52,812 nt of DNA from Candidatus Poribacteria bacterium (GCA_022827055.1 JAJDTR010000144.1:1-52812); one strand, 5' to 3'. Counted from the first letter of the stretch, positions 36,256-44,857 are shown. Notes: generated by a model from the letters alone, not told the origin. Translations and numbers: made by a program.

Positions 36256-37983
36256 TTACCACGTCTGCTTTCTTTTGCTTGACGAGAGTATATTGAGTTC
36301 CTCTCGGTACTTCTGGACGGTGCGTCTAGCAACATGAATCCCTTCTCTTTCTAGTGCATTGGCAATTGCCTGATCGCTGAATGGCTTCGCCGTGTTTTCT
36401 CCATCAATCATCTCTTTAATCTTATCCTTGACTGTCGTTGAGGAAACACCCTCTCCCGAGTCGGTCGGCAAGTCCGTGCTAAAAAAGAACTTGAGCTTAT
36501 AAATTCCTTGTGGCGTCTCGACATATTTGTTGGATGTGACCCGACTGACCGTGGATTCATGAACGCCCGCCATTGCCGCAATCTCCTTGAGCGTTAAGGG
36601 TTTCAGTCCTGCAGTCCCCTGTTCAAGAAAATCCGCCTGAATTTTAAAGATGGCATCAGTCACGCTTACGATCGTCCTGCGGCGTTGATTGATACTGCTG
36701 ATTAAATCAATCGCTGAACTGCGCTGCTGTTCCAGCCACTTCTTAGTTTCGCCGTCTACCTCTCTTTTCTGCCCGTGCAGCATATTCATATAGACCGGAT
36801 TCAGTCTCAATCGAGGCATTCCGTCGTCATTTGTAAGCACATGGTATTCCCCACTGATTTTTTTGATGGAAACCTCAGGGATGATGAGACGGGAGGGGTT
36901 ACTACCGTTTCTTAGATACTTGCCGCTAGGGTCCGAATAATAGCGTCCCGGATACGGCGCAAGGCGTCCGATCAACTCCTTCGCTTCAATGACTTCCTCA
37001 ATGTTCACATCCAGCTGCTGCGCAATTCGTGGAATCTGATTATTCATGAAGTCTTCAAAGTGGTTCTTGAGGATTGCCTCGGCGACCGGATTGTGTGTTT
37101 CGTTCACCATCATTTGAATTAGCATTGTTTCTGGGACTGTCCGAAACGCGATACCAATCGGTTCAAAATTCACTTGAATATACTTAAGCACTTCCTCCAC
37201 GTGCTCGACATCACAGTCGACAGCGTCGGCAATCTCCTCGAACGTGAGATTATAGACTTCCAGTCTGCCATTTTCATCTCTTACCGAGTAAGTCTGTTTG
37301 TTCTCTTCATCGACTATCCTCCAATTGCCTTCCTCTTCACCTAGTTCAATTGTTGAGTTGGGAGACAACGAAATCTCATCGCTTAACAACTCTTGACGGA
37401 GATGACGTTCGAGGACCTTGCGTAAACCGTCAGAGAGATTCGTATTATCCAGGTCGTCTTTGTATTTGGAACTCAATAAAAAGAGGGGCATCTTCAACTG
37501 CCCGTCATCGTTCAAGTTGCCGATAATCTGTTCGCCAATCGCTTTTTCAATGTCCGACAACGGTGTTACACTCAGTTGGGCTAGCAAGAATTCTTGCAAC
37601 GATTGAGTACCGGCAACATCGGATTGCGGTCCATCTTCATCGTCTGCCCGTTGGAATGACGCTTGCTCACTGACGTTCGCCATATCATCAAAGGCGGCAT
37701 CCCAATCAATGTCCGGTTCCTTATCTTCCCGATCTAAACTTTTTTCCGGCTCGTTCCATTCGGTATCCGGATCCAAATCTGATGTGCCGAGGAGGTCTTC
37801 AATCTCTAATTCCTCGGTCTGAATCTCATCTTCTTCTAGCAGAGGGTTTTGTTCCAATTGTTGCGTCATGAACTGGTTAAGTTCCAGTTGCGGCATAAGC
37901 AGCACCTTGATTGCTTGCTGCAACTTCGGCGTCATAATGATTTGCTGTTTCAGGGTCGCAACCTGTCTTATTCCAAGGTTCAT
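36256..37983 (-). CDS. rpoN: RNA polymerase sigma-54 factor with an extra insertion
   Basis: 575 residues against a usual 430-500. Region I is intact at the N-terminus (LKQQIIMTPKLQQAIKVLLM, then EQNPLLEE), followed by an acidic region II. The C-terminus has the HTH (KEIAAMAGVHESTVSRV) and the RpoN box ARRTVQKYREEL, which reads the -24 element. Between GNLNDDGQLKMP (near 155) and LTFEEIAD (near 245) there are about 75-80 residues that I do not expect in the core-binding domain; they include an Asp/Glu-rich stretch and WRIVDEENKQTYSV. The PGVGARDL motif is also altered. Sigma-54 needs enhancer-binding ATPases; none lies in the window. Confidence 0.94.
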   Translation of the reverse strand: MNLGIRQVATLKQQIIMTPKLQQAIKVLLMPQLELNQFMTQQLEQNPLLEEDEIQTEELEIEDLLGTSDLDPDTEWNEPEKSLDREDKEPDIDWDAAFDDMANVSEQASFQRADDEDGPQSDVAGTQSLQEFLLAQLSVTPLSDIEKAIGEQIIGNLNDDGQLKMPLFLLSSKYKDDLDNTNLSDGLRKVLERHLRQELLSDEISLSPNSTIELGEEEGNWRIVDEENKQTYSVRDENGRLEVYNLTFEEIADAVDCDVEHVEEVLKYIQVNFEPIGIAFRTVPETMLIQMMVNETHNPVAEAILKNHFEDFMNNQIPRIAQQLDVNIEEVIEAKELIGRLAPYPGRYYSDPSGKYLRNGSNPSRLIIPEVSIKKISGEYHVLTNDDGMPRLRLNPVYMNMLHGQKREVDGETKKWLEQQRSSAIDLISSINQRRRTIVSVTDAIFKIQADFLEQGTAGLKPLTLKEIAAMAGVHESTVSRVTSNKYVETPQGIYKLKFFFSTDLPTDSGEGVSSTTVKDKIKEMIDGENTAKPFSDQAIANALEREGIHVARRTVQKYREELNILSSSKRKQTW

Positions 37984-37999
37984 GATCTGTTCCTCAAGT

Positions 38000-38752
38000 T
38001 CATGGATTCAAAGGGCCGCTTCTGAGTTCAAAATGATGTCCGAAGTAAAGATCCCGCGCCAACTTGTTATCGACCAACTCCTCGGGAGTACCCGTAAGCG
38101 TGATTTTTCCATCCGCAATCAAGTAAGCTCTATCGACAATTCCAAGTGTTTCCTCCGCATTGTGATCGGTTATCAAGATTCCGAGACCTCGACTACGCAG
38201 ATGCAAGATGAGTTGCTGAATATCTTGTACGGCAATTGGGTCAATTCCCGAAAACGGTTCGTCCAGCAAGATGAAGGAAGGAGACGCCGCCAAGGCTCGC
38301 GCAATTTCTGCCCGCCGGCATTCGCCGCCCGAAAGCGTATATGCCTTACGATTCGCCAACTCAGAGATGCCGAGTTCCTCCATGAGTTGCCCTGCGCGTC
38401 GTTTGCGCTTGTCTTTGGGGATATCAAGCACCTCAAGTATTGACATTAGATTTTGTTCAATCGTCAACTTGCGAAAGATGGATGTTTCCTGCGCGAGGTA
38501 TCCGATTCCAAGCCTGGCTCGTTTGTACATGGGTAGGAAAGTGATATCTCGATCATCGTAAAAAACTTGCCCTGCGTTTGGTCGAATCAACCCGACTGCC
38601 ATGTAGAATGTGGTAGATTTGCCGGCTCCGTTTGGCCCGAGCAATCCAACTATCTCTCCCGTTTCAACGTCAAGGTCCACCTGATTAACAACAATCGGCC
38701 CCGTACGCGAATATCTTTTTACAAGTCCTCGTGCTCGGAGTCGGCTCGACAT
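38000..38752 (-). CDS. lptB: LPS export ABC transporter ATPase
   Basis: 250 residues. It powers LPS extraction from the inner membrane with LptFG. Walker A is GPNGAGKST near 40; the signature is LSGGECRRAEIARAL; Walker B is FILLDEPFSGIDPIA; the switch His is in LITDHN. The C-terminal GHHFEL end is typical of LptB. lptF and lptG are not in the window. RBS AAGGAA precedes ATG 38752; the gap to lptA is 63 bp. Confidence 0.96.
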   Translation of the reverse strand: MSSRLRARGLVKRYSRTGPIVVNQVDLDVETGEIVGLLGPNGAGKSTTFYMAVGLIRPNAGQVFYDDRDITFLPMYKRARLGIGYLAQETSIFRKLTIEQNLMSILEVLDIPKDKRKRRAGQLMEELGISELANRKAYTLSGGECRRAEIARALAASPSFILLDEPFSGIDPIAVQDIQQLILHLRSRGLGILITDHNAEETLGIVDRAYLIADGKITLTGTPEELVDNKLARDLYFGHHFELRSGPLNP

Positions 38753-38815
38753 AGCTGTAATTCCTTAGTTCATGTGGGGCTTGTTATACGCTGCGTTGCA
38801 GCTAGCCTTCCTTGA

Positions 38816-39460
38816 TTAACCCTTGTCTTCCGAAGTCTCTTCCGTAGTTTTCTTCTGTCGCGTCATTCTAACTTTGAATTTGACGCCCCCGTCCGCCATT
38901 TGCTTTCCTGTGCGTCGATTGAAGGTGAAATGCTTGGCTTCCAATCTATCGGCGTTTTGAAGAACGACGACATTGTCCCGGAGATCGACGGTATCGTCCG
39001 TATGGTTCAAGATTGCGTGTTCGCATGTGGCAAAAATGTCCTCGTCGCGGATTTCAACGTTTCCTTCGGCGACCGTTTTGAAATATTCACCGGTCTTAAC
39101 GTTTTCGTGCAAGGTTACCTTATCTGCGTTTAGAAAACCGTTGGGACGCTTTATCTTAACGTTTCCAATTAGGATGGTAAGACCCTTCTTCTCATCCCGC
39201 TCCATGTCTTCGGCAGTTCCATTGATTACTCCCTCGTCGTCCGATGCGTCAGCCGTGTCAGTCTCAACTTGCTCTTGCGCGGCGCTAGCCGTGTCGGCCC
39301 CTTCCGCGTATGCATCGCGCGGCAATGATTGAGTGCAAAGGCAAAAACCAATTGCCCAAAACAACGCTACCATTCCTCTCTCGGTCCAAGAGCGAAAACC
39401 GAGAGGCATGTCGCGTATGTAGGCTGATGTTTTTCTCCGAGTTTCACTAATCTGATTCAT
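38816..39460 (-). CDS. lptA: LptA/OstA-like periplasmic LPS transport protein
   Basis: About 214 residues. A long, charged N-terminal segment precedes a hydrophobic signal helix (about 30-50, MVALFWAIGFCLCTQSL) and a likely cleavage after DAYA. A low-complexity Ala/Asp-rich linker follows. The OstA-like beta-jellyroll begins around residue 75 (INGTAEDMERDEKKGLTILI) and ends with RRTGKQMADGGVKFKV. LptA forms the bridge carrying LPS across the periplasm. The start is ATG 39460, overlapping the lptC end by 14 bp. Confidence 0.88.
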   Translation of the reverse strand: MNQISETRRKTSAYIRDMPLGFRSWTERGMVALFWAIGFCLCTQSLPRDAYAEGADTASAAQEQVETDTADASDDEGVINGTAEDMERDEKKGLTILIGNVKIKRPNGFLNADKVTLHENVKTGEYFKTVAEGNVEIRDEDIFATCEHAILNHTDDTVDLRDNVVVLQNADRLEAKHFTFNRRTGKQMADGGVKFKVRMTRQKKTTEETSEDKG

Positions 39461-40019
39461 TGAGCTTATCATCCTTCGGATTAATCCTGAACTGTGTATT
39501 TTTCATCGTGAGTTTTTCAAGTGATGGACTGGCTTCCATCTCATTCCCGGTTAGCGTTGAATCGCCGCGCACAACTTTTGACATGTTAGGCGCAAATAAT
39601 TTGCCGTCCTGATTGCGCCAATGGAGCTCGTCCGTATATAGTTTCCCATCTTGGCTTTCACCAACAACTTGCTCGAACAGATGGATGTCATTTGATCGCT
39701 TGATTATTTCGCCGCGATTACCTGTAAGTGTAATCTTCAGTTCGCCGTCTTCAAAAATTTCGACAGTTGGCTCTTTCACGGCAATTACATTCTTTAAGAA
39801 TGTCGCCTCAGAGCCAACAAGCACCCACTTTACAACTCCCGCCTCGGTATGGCTGCTCGAAAACCCGTGGAGCGTCTGTTGGGGAATCTCCTCCGTGAAT
39901 TCCGTGACATCCCCTTGTCCTGTGTCACACCCTAAGCCGGAAACGGTGACAATAGTTATCAAGACGGTTAAGATCGAGCAGAGCCGGCGTTCGATTTCAG
40001 TTCGATAAGTTAAAATCAT
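39447..40019 (-). CDS. lptC: LptC-like LPS export protein, predicted lipoprotein
   Basis: 190 residues. The N-terminal helix (about 14-30) ends in VSGLGC, a lipobox-like site, so it may be a lipoprotein instead of having the usual bitopic TM helix. The periplasmic part has OstA-like strands: VKWVLVGSEATFLK, VEIFEDGELKITLTGNRGEI and DELHWRNQDGKLFAPN. The C-terminal third matches the LptC pattern of alternating strands. LptC docks LptA to the LptBFG complex. It starts 15 bp after lpxL and overlaps lptA by 14 bp, a tightly coupled operon. Confidence 0.87.
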   Translation of the reverse strand: MILTYRTEIERRLCSILTVLITIVTVSGLGCDTGQGDVTEFTEEIPQQTLHGFSSSHTEAGVVKWVLVGSEATFLKNVIAVKEPTVEIFEDGELKITLTGNRGEIIKRSNDIHLFEQVVGESQDGKLYTDELHWRNQDGKLFAPNMSKVVRGDSTLTGNEMEASPSLEKLTMKNTQFRINPKDDKLNESD

Positions 40020-40034
40020 AAAATCAGGGGGCGG

Positions 40035-40964
40035 CTAGGAATCAATTACATCTCCGGGCTGTTTCTTCCATCGCTCATGCATCCAAATCCATTGTTCGGG
40101 ATAACGCCTCACGTAAGATTCAATTATTTCGGTGAACATCTGAGTGTTGATTAAGAAATCTTTGTCTCGATCGCCGGTCCTCTTTAGATTTAAAGGCGGC
40201 TCAACAACCACGCGATGCGAATCATCGGGTTGCCGAATAATGAACGTTGGCAAAACCGTCGCCCCGGTTTTGAGCGCAATCGCCACAGGACTGTACGGTG
40301 TATGAGCGGGACGACCCATAAAATCAACAAACACGCCGTCTACGCTCGTGTCCACGTCTGCCAGAACACCGATCAGTTCATTTCGATTGAGGCAACGCAG
40401 AATGTCACGGGCGGCGCTATCTCGGTCGATGGTGGAATATCCGGCGGCTCGTCGCCAACCACTAACAAGAGCGTCTAAGCGTTGTGACCTCAGTCGGCGA
40501 GCTATCGGCGTCAGAGGCGCGACTTGTTCCACGAGGCTTGCCGCCAGTAGTTCCCAATTACCGAAATGCCCCGTAAGGATTATTGCTCCCTTCCCTTCCG
40601 CCAATGCGTCGTCAATATGGGTTTTGCCCTCGAAAGTAACAATCTCTCGATTATTCTCGCTTGAAGTATGTGGGAAGCGGATAAACTCAATGAGATTCTT
40701 CCCAAGGTTTCGAAAACAGCGGCGGACAATGCGTTTGGCGGAAGTTCCGTCCTTAAACTCAAGGCTGAGATTAATGTTCTTCTCGGCGAGCACCCTTTGT
40801 TCGGAGGCAAACCGATAAGCGACAGATCCGAGCAAAGCCCCAAACGATAGCGCGATCTTGCGAGGAAACATTACAGCAAATGCGCAAACCAGTTTCGCCG
40901 TGAACCCATAACTGGAATCCTTCAAGAAACGCGACATGTTCCCGGGTTGTGCGAGAATACGCAT
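40035..40964 (-). CDS. Lipid A biosynthesis acyltransferase (LpxL/HtrB family)
   Basis: About 309 residues of the LpxL/LpxM family, which adds secondary acyl chains to Kdo-lipid A from acyl-ACP. The catalytic HX4E motif is ILTGHFGNWELLA near residue 135. The later GRPAHTPYSPVAIALKTGA and PEQWIWMHERWKK segments are highly typical. The start is uncertain: a TTG at 40982 and ATGs at 40964 and 40937 are all in frame; no clear ribosome site decides. It is first in the operon behind the promoter at 41040-41069. LpxL versus LpxM cannot be told from sequence alone. Confidence 0.92.
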   Translation of the reverse strand: MRILAQPGNMSRFLKDSSYGFTAKLVCAFAVMFPRKIALSFGALLGSVAYRFASEQRVLAEKNINLSLEFKDGTSAKRIVRRCFRNLGKNLIEFIRFPHTSSENNREIVTFEGKTHIDDALAEGKGAIILTGHFGNWELLAASLVEQVAPLTPIARRLRSQRLDALVSGWRRAAGYSTIDRDSAARDILRCLNRNELIGVLADVDTSVDGVFVDFMGRPAHTPYSPVAIALKTGATVLPTFIIRQPDDSHRVVVEPPLNLKRTGDRDKDFLINTQMFTEIIESYVRRYPEQWIWMHERWKKQPGDVIDS

Positions 40965-41039
40965 CGCACGCTGGTAATTCAAATCTTACCCTACGATTTT
41001 CCGAAACCCTAGCAAAAGTTATACCATATATCGGCGTGT

Positions 41040-41069
41040 ATTATAGCAGATAGTAAGATTGAATAACAA
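41040..41069 (-). promoter_or_regulatory. Strong sigma-70-like promoter of the lpxL-lpt-rpoN operon
   Basis: On the minus strand TTGTTA (41069-41064), an 18-bp spacer and a perfect TATAAT (41045-41040). It is about 75 bp from the probable lpxL start. Confidence 0.65.
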
Positions 41070-41433
41070 GCCGATTTGAGTCATCTACTTTCGATGAAAT
41101 CGCATCTGAAACTGCGGCGTGGAGGGACTAACGATCGGATCTGTGAAAAGGAAAACGGGATAGTGTGATGCGTGGGAATCCTAAAGTCAAAACGTGTAGA
41201 GGAAAAGTGATTCGTAATGCGTAATACGTAAGAAAATCGGTGGCTCTTCAGAGTTAAGTGTGGGAATGAATCTTGCTACAGGAAGACTGTTTGCTCTGTG
41301 AGTCCAAATTGATTGCAATAATTCCCAATATCCTACACTCCGCACTTTATGAGTGCCAATATAGAAATTTCGAGATCGGGCTCTGGTAAACAATAACGCA
41401 AGTACACCTTATTCCCTTCTCCCGCTCCAGAGG

Positions 41434-41473
41434 ATCAAACGAACGAATAGTGAGTGCGATAGTAGATCCTGCG
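41434..41473. repeat. Dispersed repeat copy 2 (partner at 7701-7740)
   Basis: Ungapped 31 of 40 match to the intergenic copy at 7701-7740, in the same orientation. It follows the first copy of the CCCGCTCCAGAGGA motif. Confidence 0.45.
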
Positions 41474-41506
41474 AAATGTTGATAGAGGGGAGTGACATTT
41501 TCCTTC

Positions 41507-41523
41507 CCGCTCCAGAGGAGCGG
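41507..41523. repeat. Small hairpin repeat CCGCTCC-AGA-GGAGCGG
   Basis: A perfect 7-bp stem with a 3-nt loop. Its left part, CCCGCTCCAGAGGA, also occurs at 41421-41434, so this is a short tandem-like family inside the inverted-repeat element. Confidence 0.5.
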
Positions 41524-41829
41524 TATACGAATACCTACGACAAACCCGGTAGCTACGGGAGTTTACAAGATTTCAATAAAACCTGTAAAATCCCAAAATA
41601 GGTGCGGAGAGTAGGCAATATGGTTCTAAGACACCGATGTATACGCTATTCACATAACCGCTCGACATTTCCAACTGCCGGGTGGTTCCTGTCGAGATAG
41701 CAACGCTTTTGTAGGGAATAACTGCCGAACTAGGCGAATTTGAGCACTCGACTACGAGAGTCCTAAGTCAATCTTATTTTCCACACTTAACTCTAAAGAG
41801 CCAAGAAGGTGAAAGGTCATAATTCTGTA

Positions 41830-42711
41830 ATGATTTCAAAAAAAATGATACCGCTCTTTGTTCTGCTCGTGGTTGTTTTTGGCTACAGTTGCAATCTAGC
41901 GTTTGCTCAAGAAGCACCCGCAGAAGTAGACACACGATTGTTTCATACCGGCAAAATTTGGATTTTTGTATCGGTCATTCTCTTCTCGTATGCCATTATC
42001 CATTCAATCTATCACGCGCGCAGCGGCGGCAACATTTTTATTCGCCGCATCGCAGGTTTGGAAGCAGTGGATGAGGCAATCGGCAGGTCTACGGAAATGG
42101 GGCGCCCAATTCTGTACATTCTAGGGCTAGGCACTGTCGGCGATGTGGCAACCATTGCGAGCATGAACATCCTTAGTCAAGTTGCACGAAAAACGGCTGA
42201 TTATGAAACGCCGCTTCGCGTGCCGTGCAACGACCCGATTGTACTGAATGTCGTACGCGAGATGGTGAAGGCTGCCTATCTTGATGAAGGGCGACCGGAT
42301 GCGTACAGTGAGGACGACATTTTCTTTGTCACGGAAAGCCAGTTTGCTTACGCAGCCGCAGTGGATGGAATGATGGTGCGCGAGAAGCCTGCAGCCGTAT
42401 TTTTGCAAGGCACGTTCTATGCCGAATCACTAATCCTTGCCGAGACAGGAAATTCTGTGGGGGCTATACAGATCGCAGGCAGCGACTCGGATTCACAACT
42501 GCCATTTTTCATCACAGCGTGCGACTATACATTAATTGGTGAAGAACTTTATGCGGCTAGCGCTTATCTGTCTCGCGAACCTATGTTGCTGGGTAGTTTG
42601 AAAGGACAAGATTATGGGAAATTCATACTGTTTGCCGGCATTGTCCTCGGTGTAACCTTGGAACTGGTAGGAATCACTTGGGTAACAACATTCTTTCAAG
42701 AAGTAAAGTAA
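41830..42711 (+). CDS. Uncharacterised membrane protein (DUF6754-like), first of a four-gene operon
   Basis: About 293 residues. An N-terminal signal or membrane helix (about 5-23) precedes a short acidic Ala/Pro linker. A second helix lies at about 43-60 and a C-terminal helix near 268-288 (FILFAGIVLGVTLELVGITW). Between them is a large soluble domain with GLEAVDEAIGRSTEMGRPI, GTVGDVATIASMNILSQVA, VFLQGTFYAESLILAETGN and ACDYTLIGEELYAASAYLS. I think this is DUF6754, but that is recollection. ATG 41830 is preferred over a GTG at 41809; AAAGGT lies upstream. Confidence 0.7.
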   Translation: MISKKMIPLFVLLVVVFGYSCNLAFAQEAPAEVDTRLFHTGKIWIFVSVILFSYAIIHSIYHARSGGNIFIRRIAGLEAVDEAIGRSTEMGRPILYILGLGTVGDVATIASMNILSQVARKTADYETPLRVPCNDPIVLNVVREMVKAAYLDEGRPDAYSEDDIFFVTESQFAYAAAVDGMMVREKPAAVFLQGTFYAESLILAETGNSVGAIQIAGSDSDSQLPFFITACDYTLIGEELYAASAYLSREPMLLGSLKGQDYGKFILFAGIVLGVTLELVGITWVTTFFQEVK

Positions 42712-42732
42712 CTGGAAATCTGACCACGGATC

Positions 42733-43377
42733 ATGAGACGACAAGTCCCGCTAATACTGTGTTTTCTATTCGGCATTGTAATGATGCTTGTCGAGTTTAG
42801 CCCGCACCCTATTTCCGAAGGACTGCGAGCCGAAGTCATCAAATGGGACCTGATTATAGGGCCATTCGCACTTGTCATTGGCGTAATTACACTTGTGCAT
42901 ACGCATGTGATACGAGTGAAACGGCGTGTTGAGCATTGGCAGTATAGCTACTTGGTCTTTTTCGGAATGATCGTGATGGTCGCTTTCGGGCTTCCCACAG
43001 GTCCAAAAAACGAAGTCTTCGAGTGGCTATTCGACAATGTTCAAGTGCCGATGGAAGCAACGATGTTTTCCTTGCTCGCCTTTTTCATTGCCTCTGCCTC
43101 GTACCGCGCCTTCCGCGCCCGCACGCTGGAAGCGACACTGCTGCTTGTCGCCGCGCTGATCGTGATGATTGGAAATGCACCCATCGGCGATGTTCTCTGG
43201 AACGAGCTAAGCCCTGTAGGGGATAACATTCCATCAACCGCAAGACAGTGGATTTTGGATAATCCGAATCTCTCTTCTCGGCGGGGAATCATCCTTGGCG
43301 TCAGCCTAGGCGTGATTTCTCAATCCATTCGAATTATTTTCGGAATTGAGCGCTCCTATCTGGGAGGAGGGGATTAA
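42733..43377 (+). CDS. Uncharacterised polytopic membrane protein, second of the operon
   Basis: 214 residues with about six hydrophobic helices: LILCFLFGIVMMLVEF at the start, then GPFALVIGVITLVHTHVI, YSYLVFFGMIVMVAFGL, MEATMFSLLAFFIASASY, TLLLVAALIVMIGNAPI and a C-terminal segment GIILGVSLGVISQSIRIIFG. I recognise no catalytic motif. A charged stretch RAFRARTLEA lies between helices 4 and 5, likely cytoplasmic. It begins 21 bp after the first gene and ends four bases before the start of the third, so co-expression is near certain. Confidence 0.7.
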   Translation: MRRQVPLILCFLFGIVMMLVEFSPHPISEGLRAEVIKWDLIIGPFALVIGVITLVHTHVIRVKRRVEHWQYSYLVFFGMIVMVAFGLPTGPKNEVFEWLFDNVQVPMEATMFSLLAFFIASASYRAFRARTLEATLLLVAALIVMIGNAPIGDVLWNELSPVGDNIPSTARQWILDNPNLSSRRGIILGVSLGVISQSIRIIFGIERSYLGGGD

Positions 43378-43381
43378 ATCC

Positions 43382-44197
43382 ATGTTAGAAAAATTGATGA
43401 GTATCGATCGGCGTATCGTATTTGTTCTGGTCGCGGTAGCGGTGATTATCCCCACGCTGTTGAAGGTCAGTTTTCCTATCACGGTCTCCCAACCTACCCG
43501 AAGCGTATATGACTTCATTGATGAACTTCCGAAGGACTCCACAATTCTCATGGCATTTAATTATGGACCGTCATCGCTAGCAGAGCTAGAGCCAATGGCG
43601 GCTGCGGTTTTACGGCACTGTTTCAGGAAAAATGTTAGAGTCATCGGAATGACATTATTTAATGTCGGCGCCAGGTTGGGTGACAGGGTGATGAGCGAAA
43701 CTGCGGCGGAAATGGGAGCCGTGGATGGAGAGGATTATGTATTTCTCGGTTTTAGGCCCGGCGGCATATCAGTCATCCTCGGGATGGGGACGGCGATTGA
43801 TAGTGTTTTTGACGCTGATTATCGAGGAAAGCCGTTATCCGAGATTCCGATGATGCAGGATGTAAGGAATTATGACCGGATCGCACTGGTGCTCGATTTG
43901 GCTTCGTCGGCAACACCGGAAGCATGGATTGTCTATGCGAACACAAAATACAAACAGCAAGTTGCGGCAGGAGTAACAGGAGTCATGGTTTCCGAATTAT
44001 ACCCCTACATACAATCAAGGCAGTTGGTCGGGCTGATGCCCGGACTACTGGGTGCGGCCGAATACGAGACGTTAATCGATACACCTGAAAAAGCGACAGC
44101 GGGCATGAGTGTTCAATCGTTCGTCCATCTGCTCATTTTTGTCTTGGTCGTTGTAGGGAATGTTGCCTTCTTTATCCAACGGCGCAGGACACAATAG
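43382..44197 (+). CDS. Uncharacterised protein with N- and C-terminal membrane helices, third of the operon
   Basis: 271 residues from ATG 43382, chosen because GGGAGGAGGGG sits ten bases upstream. Helices lie at about 11-30 (VFVLVAVAVIIPTLLKV) and 244-264 (VHLLIFVLVVVGNVAFFIQ). The soluble middle has alternating strands and helices: LPKDSTILMAFNYGPSSLAE, NVRVIGMTLFNVGARLGD, DYVFLGFRPGGISVILGMGT and DRIALVLDLASSATPEAW. That is Rossmann-like but has no recognised nucleotide motif. It shares no obvious similarity with the first gene apart from its general plan. Confidence 0.7.
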   Translation: MLEKLMSIDRRIVFVLVAVAVIIPTLLKVSFPITVSQPTRSVYDFIDELPKDSTILMAFNYGPSSLAELEPMAAAVLRHCFRKNVRVIGMTLFNVGARLGDRVMSETAAEMGAVDGEDYVFLGFRPGGISVILGMGTAIDSVFDADYRGKPLSEIPMMQDVRNYDRIALVLDLASSATPEAWIVYANTKYKQQVAAGVTGVMVSELYPYIQSRQLVGLMPGLLGAAEYETLIDTPEKATAGMSVQSFVHLLIFVLVVVGNVAFFIQRRRTQ

Positions 44198-44209
44198 GAG
44201 GTTTGCGAG

Positions 44210-44857
44210 GTGGAAGTCCTTGGAATTTGGGTCGCCGCGTTTTTTACGCTGTGCATTTATAGTTTTCTCTATCGTGACAATCCATTTTACCGTTTCGCCG
44301 AACACCTCTTTGTAGGGCTATCGGTAGGCTATGGAATCGTGTTCTCAATCCATCAGGGGTTAATCCCGTTTGCATGGGATCCGTTCTGGGAGGCTATCAC
44401 CAAACGCGAATTCATGGGACTCCTCAAGCTCATCCCGATTTTCATTGGTCTTTTGTTTTTTGCTCGTGTCGTTCCAAAGTATAGTTGGCTAATCCGGTAT
44501 CCGATTGCTATTCTAATCGGAATCGGTGCGGGACGTGCTATCCCCAATGTAATGGACGCGAGAATCTTTCGCCAGGTGTACGGCACATTGACGCCGTTCG
44601 GACAAATTCATGCCGGCGCTCTCGGTTTTTTCGAGATTTTCGGCGCAATCTTGATGCTCGTTGGCGTCATTTGTACGCTGACCTACTTCTTCTTCTCCAT
44701 CGAACATCGGGGAGCGGTCGGTGGTATCTCGAAGGTGGGGATTATTTTTCTTATGGTGGGATTCGGATCGGCGTTCGGCAACACCGTAATGGGACGTGTT
44801 TCGCTCTTGATTCAGCGTGTAGATTTCTTGCTGAGTGATTGGCTACGTTTGATTTGA
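44210..44857 (+). CDS. Uncharacterised polytopic membrane protein, fourth of the operon
   Basis: 215 residues with about six helices: VLGIWVAAFFTLCIYSFLY, HLFVGLSVGYGIVFSI, LLKLIPIFIGLLFFARVV, RYPIAILIGIGAGRAI, ALGFFEIFGAILMLVGVICT and the ISKVGIIFLMVGFGSAFGNT segment. It begins with GTG 44210 after TAGGAGG at a good distance. No pump, channel or enzyme motif is recognised. After its stop the strand is AT-rich with no clear terminator. Confidence 0.7.
   Translation: MEVLGIWVAAFFTLCIYSFLYRDNPFYRFAEHLFVGLSVGYGIVFSIHQGLIPFAWDPFWEAITKREFMGLLKLIPIFIGLLFFARVVPKYSWLIRYPIAILIGIGAGRAIPNVMDARIFRQVYGTLTPFGQIHAGALGFFEIFGAILMLVGVICTLTYFFFSIEHRGAVGGISKVGIIFLMVGFGSAFGNTVMGRVSLLIQRVDFLLSDWLRLI

Larger units (their letters stand above)
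41242..41802. mobile_element. Non-coding MITE-like element with terminal inverted repeats
   Basis: The ends are inverted copies: 41242-41266 begins GGCTCTTCAGAGTTAAGTG, and 41802 read backward begins GGCTCTTTAGAGTTAAGTG. The repeats match at 23 of 25 positions. GGCTCTT ends recall ISL3-family insertion sequences (recollection). No transposase frame is inside 561 bp. The 8-bp flanks agree at only about five positions, so there is no clear target duplication. The right end lies 28 bp before the first gene of the membrane operon, close enough to influence its expression. Confidence 0.55.
40983..41829. other. Divergent intergenic region with an inverted-repeat element
   Basis: 847 bp between the leftward lpxL operon and the rightward membrane operon. 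It contains the lpxL promoter (41040-41069), a 561-bp element bounded by inverted repeats (41242-41802) and repeat fragments inside it. I find no convincing ORF. Confidence 0.55.

Noticed and set aside
37868..38443. 191-codon rightward frame
   Set aside because: It is antisense to rpoN and lptB, both unambiguous.
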